In this document: piece by piece, positions 24,950 to 32,629 of the stretch
Layout of the letters: every line of letters starts with the position of its first letter
Numbering within the stretch: the first letter of the stretch is position 1
Source of the DNA: an uncultured Chloroflexota bacterium
GTDB taxonomy: Bacteria; Chloroflexota; UBA11872; UBA12225
DNA length: 39,834 bases
Assembly: GCA_902805635.1 (NCBI GenBank)
Contig: CADCTC010000208.1
Span: 1 to 39,834 of the forward strand
Reading direction: 5' to 3'
Program-made: the position numbers and the translations under genes
Notes under the pieces: generated by a model
What the model was told of the DNA's origin: nothing
Databases searched by the model: none
What the model saw: only the letters and a program-made list of their open reading frames with translations

Positions 24950-26221
24950 TTGCGGCTACCTGTGACCAGCCCCCCTGCCGGCACCCTTGGCGAGGTTGCC
25001 GCCTACTTTGTGCGCCTTGGGTTCACCGCGTTCGGTGGACCGGCGGCGCACATCGCCATGATGCGCGAGGACCTGGTGCGGCGGCGCAAATGGGTCACCG
25101 ATCAGGAGTTCCTAGACCTGCTCGGCGCCACCAACCTCATTCCCGGCCCCAACTCCACCGAGCTGGCGATCCACCTCGGCCGCGTGCGCGCCGGCCCATG
25201 GGGACTGATCGTGGGCGGCGTGTGTTTCATAGCGCCTGCCATGCTGATTGTGCTGGCGCTGGCGGTCGCGTACACCACGTTCGGCGCGCTGCCGCCGGCG
25301 CAGGCGCTGCTGTACGGCGTCAAGCCGGTCATCATCGCCGTAGTGGCGCAGGCGCTGTGGGGCCTGTCCCGTACCGCGATCAAGGGGCCACACCTGGCGG
25401 TCGTCGGCCTCTTGACGCTGGGCTTGTATCTACTCGGCGTTCACGAGCTGGCGCTCCTGTTCGGCGGCGCCCTCCTGGGGGCTGTACTCCAGCTTGGCTG
25501 GCGCGCGCTGCGCGGCGGCCCGATAACCGCAGCCGCCATGCTGCCCGCGGCCCAGTTCCAGAGCACGCCCGGGCCGAGCGGTGGCACACCGGGCGCGGGC
25601 GCCGGTGTGGCCGGGCTCGGTGCTGCCAGTGCTGCGGGAGCCGCCGGAGTGGTCGCGGCTGCCCCATACAGCGCCGCAACGCTCTTTCTCACCTTCCTGA
25701 AGATAGGGGGCGTGCTGTACGGCAGCGGCTACGTGCTGCTTGCCTTCTTGCGCAATGACTTCGTGACGCGGCTGGGCTGGATCGACGAGACTCAGCTGCT
25801 GGACGCCATCTCAATCGGCCAGTTTACGCCAGGGCCGGTCTTCACCACGGCAACCTTTATTGGGTTCCTGGTCGGGCAAGAGCTCGGCGGCAGCTGGGGG
25901 GCTGGGCTGGTCGGGGCGCTGGTCGCCACCCTCGGCATCTTCCTGCCTTCGTTCGTGTTCGTCGCGGCGGTCAACCCGCTGGTGCCCCGCCTGCGCAGCT
26001 CACCGGTGATGGGCGCGCTGCTGGACGGCGTGAACGCGGCCGCGCTCGGCCTGATGGCCGCCGTGACGCTGGAGCTAGGGCGCACGGCGATCGTCGATTG
26101 GGTGACGGCTGGGCTGGCGCTGGTGGCGCTGGTAGCCCTCGTGCGCTTCCGCGTCAACTCGGTCTGGCTGATCGCCGCCGGCGCCACGCTCGGCCTCCTG
26201 ACGCGGACGTTCCTCAGCTAA
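24950..26221 (+). CDS. chrA: Chromate transporter ChrA (CHR family, two-domain)
   Basis: A 423-residue inner-membrane protein of the long-chain CHR family, which exports chromate using the proton motive force. The N-terminal half shows the family signature FTAFGGPAAHIAMM, followed by VTDQEFLDLLGATNLIPGPNS. The C-terminal half repeats it in diverged form: GGVLYGSGYVLLAFLRND and QFTPGPVFTTATFIGFLVG. The halves are joined by an Ala/Gly/Pro-rich loop (about residues 200-235). Start codon TTG 24950 or GTG 24962. Some CHR proteins have other or unknown anion substrates, so chromate is by family. It is divergent from the carbonic anhydrase. Confidence 0.9.
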   Translation: MRLPVTSPPAGTLGEVAAYFVRLGFTAFGGPAAHIAMMREDLVRRRKWVTDQEFLDLLGATNLIPGPNSTELAIHLGRVRAGPWGLIVGGVCFIAPAMLIVLALAVAYTTFGALPPAQALLYGVKPVIIAVVAQALWGLSRTAIKGPHLAVVGLLTLGLYLLGVHELALLFGGALLGAVLQLGWRALRGGPITAAAMLPAAQFQSTPGPSGGTPGAGAGVAGLGAASAAGAAGVVAAAPYSAATLFLTFLKIGGVLYGSGYVLLAFLRNDFVTRLGWIDETQLLDAISIGQFTPGPVFTTATFIGFLVGQELGGSWGAGLVGALVATLGIFLPSFVFVAAVNPLVPRLRSSPVMGALLDGVNAAALGLMAAVTLELGRTAIVDWVTAGLALVALVALVRFRVNSVWLIAAGATLGLLTRTFLS

Positions 26222-26243
26222 GAGGGTCTGAAGCGGAGGCAGG

Positions 26244-26468
26244 CTACCGGGGCGAGCAGCCGCGGCACACGACTTCATCGCCGTCTGTGTTGTACTCGAC
26301 GGGAAAGGCACGATCGACGCCCCGACCACAAAGCACGCATTGAGCTACCTCCACCCAGTCTGTCACCTCGCCCCGGTCGTCCCGGCGCTCGATACGGCGC
26401 CAGGGTGACTGGCTATCGACTACTCCCGCAGCTCCCTCTACAGCGCCCGGCGCAACGCTCTCCGTCAT
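26244..26468 (-). CDS. Small zinc-ribbon protein
   Basis: The 74-residue product is not assigned to a named family. The C-terminal half has two CxxC pairs, CVLCGRGVDRAFPVEYNTDG and CRGC at the extreme end, likely binding one zinc ion. The N-terminal half (MTESVAPGAVEG...) is probably disordered. ATG 26468 is preferred because GGAGG lies 11 nt upstream; a GTG at 26486 would overlap that site. It is convergent with chrA (22 bp gap). The 172 bp upstream hold nothing clear except the promoter box of the next gene. Confidence 0.65.
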   Translation of the reverse strand: MTESVAPGAVEGAAGVVDSQSPWRRIERRDDRGEVTDWVEVAQCVLCGRGVDRAFPVEYNTDGDEVVCRGCSPR

Positions 26469-26628
26469 AGTCACGGCATCCTCCACTAGGAACAGGTGTT
26501 CTAAAGCAGTTCTTTCTCATCATCGCCGCATCCGCAGCCGCTGTCAAGGGGTAGCAGGCACTTTCAGTCCAGAAAGCCGGCAGCGCTAACCGAAAGCCGC
26601 CGCGGAACCAGGGACCTGGGGTGCCTGC

Positions 26629-26634
26629 TACAGT
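26629..26634 (+). promoter_or_regulatory. -10-like box TACAGT for the GHMP kinase gene
   Basis: TACAGT lies exactly 6 nt before ATG 26641, with no ribosome site between. Four of six positions match TATAAT. A leaderless transcript for the kinase-nucleotidyltransferase pair is inferred. Confidence 0.5.
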
Positions 26635-26640
26635 GCCGAC

Positions 26641-27873
26641 ATGCGTGAGGGCAGCCCGGCGCTGGTGCGGGCAGCGGAGGGGCTCCGCCGCACCTTCGGA
26701 TTGTCCCCAGGCGTGTCCATCAGCCGGCTGTTCGCGCCGTACCGCGTGTGTCCCATAGGGGCGCATGTCGATCACCAGGATGGCGTGGTCACCGGCATGG
26801 CGATCGATCAGGGGGTGGCGTTTGCCTTCGCGCCGCGTACAGACACTCATGTCCGTGCCGCGAGCGCCAACTTCTCCGGCCTGATCGAGTTCAACCTGGC
26901 CGCTATCCCGGCCGCCGTCTCCGGTGACTGGGGCAACTTCCCCCGCGGCGCGGCGGCGGCCTTGCAGCGCAGCGGCCGGCGCCTCACTCGCGGAGTAGAC
27001 CTCTACCTGGTGGGCGAGCTCCCGGTCGGCGGCCTGAGCTCCTCCGCCGCCGTGGGCGTGGGCTACCTGCTCGCGCTCGAAGCTGCCAACGACGTGCAGG
27101 TGTCGCCGGAAGAGAACGTCCGCCTGGCGCGTGCCATCGAGAACGAGTATGTCGGGCTCAACAGCGGCGTGCTCGATCAATCGATGATCCTGCTGTCGCG
27201 CGAGGGCACATTGCTGGAGCTCGACTGCCGCACCGGCGCGCGGCGCTACGTCAGCTTCGGCGAGCGCCCCGAAGCTACCAGCGGCGAGCACACCATGCCG
27301 GCCATCGCCATCGCCTACTCCGGCCTCTCCAACGCCCTCGTGGGCACCGGCTACAACCAGCGCGTGGCGGAGTGCCGCGATGCAGCGCGGCTGCTGCTCG
27401 AGCGGGCCGGGCTGCCGGTCCCTGACGGCGGCGCGCGCCTGCGCGATGTGCCGCCCCACGTCTACGAGACACACGCTGCTGCGCTTCCGAAGCCGCTGCG
27501 GCGGCGGGCAGCGCACTACTTCGGCGAACAGGCACGCGTCGCGGCCGGCGCACGCGCCTGGGCGGCGGGTGACCCAACCTGTATAGGGCAGCTGGTGGCC
27601 GAATCGGGCCGCAGCTCAATCGACAACTACGAGTGCGGCGCCCTGGAGCTGATCGCGCTGTACGAAGCGCTGCTCGCCGCGCCGGGCGTCTACGGCGCGC
27701 GCTTTAGCGGCGCCGGTTTCCGCGGCTCGTGCATCGCCCTCGTCGACCCAGATCGAGCTGGCGATGCCGGCGCGCACGTCCGCGACGCGTACCTGCGCGC
27801 TCACCCGCAGTACGCCGTTACGTTTGGGTTCTTCCGCTGCGCCCCCGGCCCTGCCGCCCACCTCCTGTCGTGA
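26641..27873 (+). CDS. GHMP sugar kinase, galacturonokinase-like
   Basis: A 410-residue anomeric sugar kinase that would form a sugar 1-phosphate from ATP. The substrate motif APYRVCPIGAHVDHQDG differs from galactokinase (GRVNLIGEHTDY) and is close to the CPLGAHIDHQGG form of plant galacturonokinase. The similarity goes on through GLSSSAAVGVGYLLALE (ATP loop), VSPEENVRLARAIENEYVGL and SGVLDQSMILLS, then LLELDC. The C-terminal GHMP motif is SGAGFRGSCIALV. The assignment to galacturonate rests on recalled family motifs. Galactokinase is the alternative. The nucleotidyltransferase gene begins 25 bp downstream, so the two probably act in sequence. Confidence 0.8.
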   Translation: MREGSPALVRAAEGLRRTFGLSPGVSISRLFAPYRVCPIGAHVDHQDGVVTGMAIDQGVAFAFAPRTDTHVRAASANFSGLIEFNLAAIPAAVSGDWGNFPRGAAAALQRSGRRLTRGVDLYLVGELPVGGLSSSAAVGVGYLLALEAANDVQVSPEENVRLARAIENEYVGLNSGVLDQSMILLSREGTLLELDCRTGARRYVSFGERPEATSGEHTMPAIAIAYSGLSNALVGTGYNQRVAECRDAARLLLERAGLPVPDGGARLRDVPPHVYETHAAALPKPLRRRAAHYFGEQARVAAGARAWAAGDPTCIGQLVAESGRSSIDNYECGALELIALYEALLAAPGVYGARFSGAGFRGSCIALVDPDRAGDAGAHVRDAYLRAHPQYAVTFGFFRCAPGPAAHLLS

Positions 27874-27898
27874 TCGTCTCATCAACGACACATCTCCC

Positions 27899-28717
27899 AT
27901 GAACGCCCTCCTGCTCGCCGCCGGTTACGCCACGCGCCTCTACCCGCTCACGCTGAACACGCCCAAGCCGCTGCTGCCCGTCGCCGGCAAGGCCATCGCC
28001 GACTACATGGTTGAGCAGCTGGAGGCCATCTCCGCCGTCAGGCGTCTGCTGGTGGTCACCAACCACCGCTTCGCCGGCCATTTCCAGGCATGGGCGGCTG
28101 CGTCTCGCTCGCGCTTTGGCATCGAGGTGGTGGACGATGGCACCGCGACGAACGAGACGCGCCTGGGCGCGATCGGCGACGTGGCATTCACGCTCGATCG
28201 CTTTCCAGAGCTGCGCCAGGAGCCGCTATTCGTGCTGGGCGGCGATAACTTGCTGGACTTCCAGCTGGCAGACATGGTCGACGATTTCCGATCCCGCAAC
28301 ACACCTGCCCTGGCCGGCTCACCTGCGGGTGCGCCCGCGGACGGGGCCCCGGACGGGGCCACTGACACGCAAGCGTCTGTCGTATGCCTCGTGCGTGAGA
28401 CCAACCCGCAGCAGCTGCGCCGTTCTGGCGTCGTCACGCTCAGCGAAGACAACCGCGTGGTTAGCTTTGTCGAGAAACCGTCTGAGCCACCCAGCGACCT
28501 GACCTGCCCGCCCTTCTACCTCTATCCACCGGCGGCGCTCGCCCTGGTGTCCGACTACCTTGCCGCGGGAGAGTCCGCGGACGCACCGGGCAACTTCGTG
28601 GCGTGGCTGCACCGGCGCGCCCCGGTGTACGGCCACGTTTTCAGCCAGTCTCGCTACGACGTGGGTACGCCCGAGACGTATGCCGAGGCGTGCTGGCTCT
28701 TCGAAAGTCGTCGCTAA
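27899..28717 (+). CDS. Sugar-1-phosphate nucleotidyltransferase
   Basis: A 272-residue enzyme that couples a sugar 1-phosphate to a nucleotide. The N-terminal signature LAAGYATRLYPLTLNTPKPL is the nucleotide-binding loop with the PKP lysine. FVLGGDNLLDF contains the metal-binding Asp, FVEKPSEPPSD is the sugar-contact region, and YDVGTPETYAEA closes the domain. A low-complexity insertion encoded by a 12-bp tandem repeat (28339-28362, PDGAPDGAT) lies in the middle. There is no left-handed beta-helix domain, so it is the short RmlA/GalU-like form. It follows the GHMP kinase by 25 bp; together they would convert a free sugar to an NDP-sugar. Confidence 0.85.
   Translation: MNALLLAAGYATRLYPLTLNTPKPLLPVAGKAIADYMVEQLEAISAVRRLLVVTNHRFAGHFQAWAAASRSRFGIEVVDDGTATNETRLGAIGDVAFTLDRFPELRQEPLFVLGGDNLLDFQLADMVDDFRSRNTPALAGSPAGAPADGAPDGATDTQASVVCLVRETNPQQLRRSGVVTLSEDNRVVSFVEKPSEPPSDLTCPPFYLYPPAALALVSDYLAAGESADAPGNFVAWLHRRAPVYGHVFSQSRYDVGTPETYAEACWLFESRR
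28339..28362 (+). repeat. 12-bp tandem duplication in the nucleotidyltransferase gene
   Basis: GGACGGGGCCCC (28339-28350) is followed by GGACGGGGCCAC (28351-28362), differing at one base. It encodes a DGAP/DGAT repeat in a surface loop. Confidence 0.75.
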
Positions 28718-28751
28718 TGCACCGCGAGTTTCATCGGCATCACCAGCGTCA

Positions 28752-29957
28752 TCAGCGCATGTTGCTCCTGGGGAACTGCACCCGCTCCGGCGCGGCGTTT
28801 AGCTGCGCCAGCAGCTTGCGGATCAGGCGCGTCTTGACGCTGCCCGCCTCTCTCGGGTGCACCAGGTAGCGCACTATCGCCTCCACCCACGTGTTGTCGC
28901 TCACGCGGAACAGCACCGCCGGGTGCTCGCGCACGTGCAGCGTATCCACCGGAGTCTGCGCCAGCAGCCGCCGGTACGCGCCAACACGCTCCTGCATCTG
29001 GTGCCCAATTTCCTCATCCACCGCCTGCTTCATCACGCCGCTGATGAACTCCAGGTCGCTGTCGTAGGCGACGTGGAACTTCACCTCGTCCCAGCGATAC
29101 GGGAACAGCGGCCACGTGTAGTTGATCACCGGCTTGTTCAGCACGCTGGAATTGGGCAGCTTGATGACACGACCGCTGGGGTGGTCGGTGGACAGGTACG
29201 GCCCGCCGAACTCCCAGAGCGTGGTGTCCAGGTAACTCACCTGGATCACATCGCCGGTCATGTCCTCGATCTGGATGCGGTCCCCCACGCGGTACGGCTT
29301 GCGCACCAGGATGTAGATCCACGCGAAGAAGCTGGAGAGCGGCCCCTGCAGCGCCAGACCGAGCACCAGCGACACTAGCCCCAGCGACGCCGCCGCGGTG
29401 TACCAGCGGTCAAACAGCTGCGTGAGCGCCACGAACGCGATGACCAGCCAGGCTGCCAGGTTGGCCACCTTGAGGACGTCGTAGCGGTCGGCCGCGTCAT
29501 GGATGCTGCGGGCCAGGTAGACCTCGCCAAGCGTCACCGCCGCGCGCATCAGCGCCGCCACCAGCAGCACCGTCGCCAGCCGGCGCGCCGGGACGGCGTA
29601 CTCCTCCGGCAGGTTGAAGTAGCCACTGCCGATCAGCGGATACGTCCAGGCCAGCGCCGCGATAGCCACGAGATAGACGACGAACCACAGCTTGGGCCAC
29701 CGCTTCTGCTGGGCTACCGCGGGACCAGTGCTCTTTCCCACGTCAGAGCGCTCGGCGCGGTCCGCCTGGTTGACCGCAGCGTCAACCGCCTGCGCGGTGT
29801 TCTCCACCAGCGCCGGGTCGCCCTCCGGCGCCTGCCCAGTCTCTCCCGGCAGCGTGGTGTCCACGGCGCGCAAAGCGGCGCCCGCACCGCCGGCGGCGGG
29901 CGGTGCTGGCGTAGCGGCAGGGTGATCCGCGTTCTTCTGGGACGGATCGCCCGCCAT
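28752..29957 (-). CDS. MscS-family mechanosensitive channel
   Basis: A 401-residue membrane channel that opens on osmotic downshock. Residues 1-80 are a disordered Ala/Pro/Asp-rich cytoplasmic-type tail. Membrane helices follow at about 87-105 (LWFVVYLVAIAALAW), 125-145 and 165-185. The pore-lining helix is ASLGLVSLVLGLALQGPLSS. The beta domain follows (YRVGDRIQIEDMTGDVIQVSYLDTTL), with a short insertion and then IKLPNSSVLNKPVINYTW. The C-terminal alpha/beta domain is shorter than in E. coli MscS. The insertion sequence begins 54 bp upstream of the ATG and probably separates the gene from its original promoter. Confidence 0.9.
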   Translation of the reverse strand: MAGDPSQKNADHPAATPAPPAAGGAGAALRAVDTTLPGETGQAPEGDPALVENTAQAVDAAVNQADRAERSDVGKSTGPAVAQQKRWPKLWFVVYLVAIAALAWTYPLIGSGYFNLPEEYAVPARRLATVLLVAALMRAAVTLGEVYLARSIHDAADRYDVLKVANLAAWLVIAFVALTQLFDRWYTAAASLGLVSLVLGLALQGPLSSFFAWIYILVRKPYRVGDRIQIEDMTGDVIQVSYLDTTLWEFGGPYLSTDHPSGRVIKLPNSSVLNKPVINYTWPLFPYRWDEVKFHVAYDSDLEFISGVMKQAVDEEIGHQMQERVGAYRRLLAQTPVDTLHVREHPAVLFRVSDNTWVEAIVRYLVHPREAGSVKTRLIRKLLAQLNAAPERVQFPRSNMR

Positions 29958-30010
29958 GCCGCTATTGGCGGTGCAGGATTCGTACCTGTGCGATGGACGC
30001 TCTACTGCAC

Positions 30011-30029
30011 TCAGGGTCTTTTCATCAGG
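30011..30029 (+). repeat. Left terminal inverted repeat of the insertion sequence
   Basis: TCAGGGTCTTTTCATCAGG, a perfect inverted match to 31357-31375. The transposase stop codon (30025-30027) lies within it. Confidence 0.95.
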
Positions 30030-31333
30030 GGCAGCCGGAGAGGACGAGGTCGACGGCGCCGGGGGGGCGGCTGGCGTAGGTGCGCAGGGCGGCGGCGACG
30101 TTGGTGGCGCCCGCGCGGCGGAGCAGGGAGAGCGCCAGGTTGCGGCAGGTGGCGAGCACCTGGGGCGCAGCGCCGCAACGGGTCTGGGAGCGGTCCTCGC
30201 CGAAGGTGACGTCGCGCACGTAGTGCAGCCGGTTCTCGATGGACCAGTGGCCGCGCAGGTAGGCCAGCAGCGTGGCGGCGTCGGCGCGCTGGGGCGGCAG
30301 GCTGGTGATGGCGTAGGTGACGTCCTTTTCCAGCCGCACCCGGCCGTGGCGGCGCACCGCGCGTCGCCGCTCCACGCGGCAGACCTGGCGCAGTCCCGGC
30401 CACGGCGCGCCAGCCGCCCCGTGCTCGCCCGCGTGACGATTCACGAAGGGGTCGGCCAGCGCCCACAGCAGGCGCACCTCGTGCCGTCCGTGCCGCGCCT
30501 TGGGCGCCCGCGACGCCACCCAGGACCAGCTCCCGCCGGTGCGCCGGAGCCACGCCGCCGTCTCCTCTGGCACCACCGGCGGGCCGGCGCCGTCAGCGCC
30601 GCTCGGCCGCCAGAGGGGAAAACGCCTGCGCGAGCGACTCGCGCAGCGCCGGCTGGTTCTCCTTCACCGGGAGCACGTAGTCGCCTCCGCCGTCGAGCAC
30701 CTGCCGGCAGACCGCCCGCTGCGTGAGCAGCGCGTCCCCCGTCACGACCCGCCCCGCCAGGGGCACCTGCGCCAGCACCGCCCCGGCGGTGGCGAGCTCG
30801 TGCCCCTTGCCGGGTGCGCGCACCTGGGCCAGCACCGCCCCCGCGCGGTGCGCGTACGCCGCCACCAGGTGCAGGCCGGGCACGTACTCCCCGTCCGCCA
30901 CGCGGCCCGGCACCCCTCGCAGCGTCTTGCCGTCCACCGCCACCGCGTCGCCCGGCGCCACCGCCGTGGCCAGCCAGTCGGCCAGCCAGTCCCCCACCGC
31001 CCGCTCGAACGCCGCCGCGTCCAGCGCCCGGTACACCCGGTGCAGGGTGGCCACGCACGTGCCGCGCCCCGGAGGAAAGCCCAGCGCCTCCAGCAGTCCC
31101 GGCTCATCGTCCAGCCGCTCCCGCACCCACTGCGCCACCGCGTACGGGCTGCCGGCGCCACACAGCACCGCCACCACCGTCGCCTGCAGCAGCGCCACCA
31201 GCGGCACCGGCGCGCACCCCGCCCGCCACCCGTACGGCCGCCGCGGGTCCGGCACCCGCGCCAGCGCCGCCGCCAGCGTGCCGGCCGCGGCGGGCGGCCC
31301 CGGCGGCACCTCCTGCCGTGCCATTCCTTTCAT
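30025..31333 (-). pseudogene. ISAs1-family DDE transposase, frameshifted
   Basis: The N-terminal part (31333 to 30593, 246 residues) contains an ISAs1 N-terminal region (VPDPRRPYG, CATLHRVYRALD). The first two catalytic acids lie in AVDGKTLRGVPG and VVTGDALLTQR, followed by YVLPVKENQPAL. It ends early at a TGA near 30593. The C-terminal part continues in the +1 frame, from about 30609 or from GTG 30576: RHGRHEVRLLW, VCRVERRR, and the third acid in RGHWSIENRLHYVRDVTFGED. Together they equal one normal transposase. The family normally uses a single frame, so this copy is probably inactive unless frameshifting restores it. The TGA is followed by C, a weak termination context. Confidence 0.85.
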
Positions 31334-31356
31334 CCCAAAGCCTACTCAGCTCTCCG

Positions 31357-31375
31357 CCTGATGAAAAGACCCTGA
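31357..31375 (-). repeat. Right terminal inverted repeat of the insertion sequence
   Basis: CCTGATGAAAAGACCCTGA, a perfect inverted match to 30011-30029, just upstream of the transposase start at 31333. Confidence 0.95.
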
Positions 31376-31490
31376 CCGTCTCACGGAGGCGGGGCCGGCA
31401 GCGGCTCGCCATCTGCACCGGGAATCCCTGTGAGAGCACGTCCGTGCAGACGAGTCGCTGACCCGTGCTATGCTGCAAGCAGACGCCGAC

Positions 31491-31814
31491 ATGGCTGCAA
31501 CGAGCACGGGCTACCAGCACATTTCGCTGGATGCCGATGGAGTCCCGGTCATTGCGGGGACGGGGTACAAGGTCGCGCCGCTCATCGAACAGTTCAAAGC
31601 CAGGAACTGGAGTGCCGAGGAGCTCCGCGCACACTACCCTGACCTCACCCCCGCGCAGCTGCATTCCCTGCTGGCCTACTATTACGATCGCGCTGGCGAG
31701 CTCGAAGAAGATCTACAGCGGCGCGCCGCCGCCGTCGAAGCTGCCCGCCACAACACGCCTGCTCCCGCCATCGTGGAACGTCTTCGCGCAGCGCGCCGTG
31801 CCGGCGCGGTGTGA
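31491..31814 (+). CDS. DUF433 antitoxin
   Basis: A 107-residue protein (ATG 31491; an ATG at 31470 overlaps a TATGCT box and is less likely). The DUF433 winged-helix core is HISLDADGVPVIAGTGYKV, APLIEQFKARNWSAEELRAHYPDLTPAQLHSLLAYYYD. A long charged helix follows (AGELEEDLQRRAAAVEAAR), probably the toxin-binding part. It is followed 6 bp later by a DUF5615 gene, the standard toxin partner. It would bind its own promoter and neutralise the toxin. The TATGCT at 31469-31474 is a likely -10. The pair lies 115 bp from the insertion sequence. Confidence 0.85.
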   Translation: MAATSTGYQHISLDADGVPVIAGTGYKVAPLIEQFKARNWSAEELRAHYPDLTPAQLHSLLAYYYDRAGELEEDLQRRAAAVEAARHNTPAPAIVERLRAARRAGAV

Positions 31815-31820
31815 CCGCCA

Positions 31821-32168
31821 GTGGCGCTTGCTTTCTACTTTGATCACCACTTCCCGCAGCCGGTCGCAGAGCAGCTTCGAGCTCGGCGTGTTAATGTGCT
31901 CACTGCAGTCGAGGACGGCGCGGCGCGGCTTCCTGATCCTGAGCTACTCGATCGTGCCACCGCGCTGGCGCGCGTACTCGTCACGGCAGATGCCGACCTG
32001 CTCGTCGAAGCCGCCGCCAGGCAGCGAGCCGGCACGCCGTTCGCGGGCGTGGTCTACGTACACCAGCTAGACATCGCGATAGGGCGCTGCGTCGAAGACC
32101 TGGAGCTCGTCAGTCGCGCATCCGAGCCAGCGGACTTGGACGGTCAGGTGCTGTACCTGCCACTCTGA
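31821..32168 (+). CDS. DUF5615 PIN-like toxin
   Basis: A 115-residue PIN-like nuclease. The first acid is in FYFDHHFPQPVAEQLRARR, and LLDRATALARVLVTADADL carries the conserved ADAD acids. A hydrophobic strand GVVYVHQLDIAIG follows. The family (Mut7-C/PIN-like DUF5615) is thought to cleave RNA and is nearly always encoded after a DUF433 or similar antitoxin. The GTG start is 6 bp after the antitoxin stop. No truncation is seen. Confidence 0.85.
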   Translation: MALAFYFDHHFPQPVAEQLRARRVNVLTAVEDGAARLPDPELLDRATALARVLVTADADLLVEAAARQRAGTPFAGVVYVHQLDIAIGRCVEDLELVSRASEPADLDGQVLYLPL

Positions 32169-32629
32169 ACAGCGATCAGCTCACCGCACTGCGGTCCGGG
32201 CGCCTACGTCGCCCCACGTTGCAACTGGTCTTGCCGGCAGCCTGCGGGCCATGCCGCAAGCCTGAATGAGATGAACTTGGCCATCACAGCCGGGAACAGC
32301 GAGAATGTGTGGAGGCCGCAGGTGTGGTTCTATCGCGACGACCTGGGGCGGGAGCAGCCAATCGGCAACCTTCGAGACCCAGAGCGCATCGTCCGCAGGC
32401 GTAGGAGAGGCACTGCGAACTGACGAGGTTGTGCTCAGCTGACGCGGAAGCAGCGCAACTCAGCACAACAGTCGTTGAAGGAGAAGCAGGCGACCCGACG
32501 CGGATCGTTGGTAGATGGCGACACAAGGGCGCCACGATGCAGTTGCGCGTCTGCAGCACTTTGGAACGGCTGCGAGTGGTGCTCCGAGCCTCGGAACACG
32601 CCGACTTGGGGATGCTACGCTGCGTGTCC
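32169..32629 (+). other. Intergenic stretch with one possible small reading frame
   Basis: There is no recognisable gene in about 460 bp. A 50-codon frame at 32271-32423 (MNLAITAGNSENVWRP..., ending RRRRRGTAN) has protein-like composition (QVWFYRDDLGREQPIGNL) and could be a gene remnant. The segment before the aldo-keto reductase includes its -10-like box at 32616. Confidence 0.35.
32616..32621 (+). promoter_or_regulatory. -10-like box TACGCT for the aldo-keto reductase gene
   Basis: TACGCT lies 8 nt before ATG 32630 and supports that start over the longer open frame from 32429. Confidence 0.45.

Larger units (their letters stand above)
30011..31375 (-). mobile_element. ISAs1-family insertion sequence
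   Basis: The 1365-bp element is bounded by perfect 19-bp inverted repeats: TCAGGGTCTTTTCATCAGG at 30011-30029 and its reverse complement at 31357-31375. It carries one transposase gene on the minus strand, whose stop codon lies inside the left end. No target duplication of 8-10 bp is seen: the flanks CTACTGCAC and CCGTCTCAC do not match. This suggests an old insertion or rearranged flanks. It sits between the MscS gene and a toxin-antitoxin pair. Confidence 0.9.

Noticed and set aside
30002..31384. Target-site duplication of the insertion sequence
   Set aside because: The 9 bp on either side (CTACTGCAC and CCGTCTCAC) agree at only four positions, no better than chance for such sequence.
30500..31461. 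Several plus-strand frames across the insertion sequence
   Set aside because: They are antisense to the recognised transposase and are Arg/Pro/His-rich without motifs.
32429..32629. N-terminal extension of the aldo-keto reductase frame
   Set aside because: The extra 67 residues do not resemble the family, and the promoter box and normal start lie at 32616-32632.
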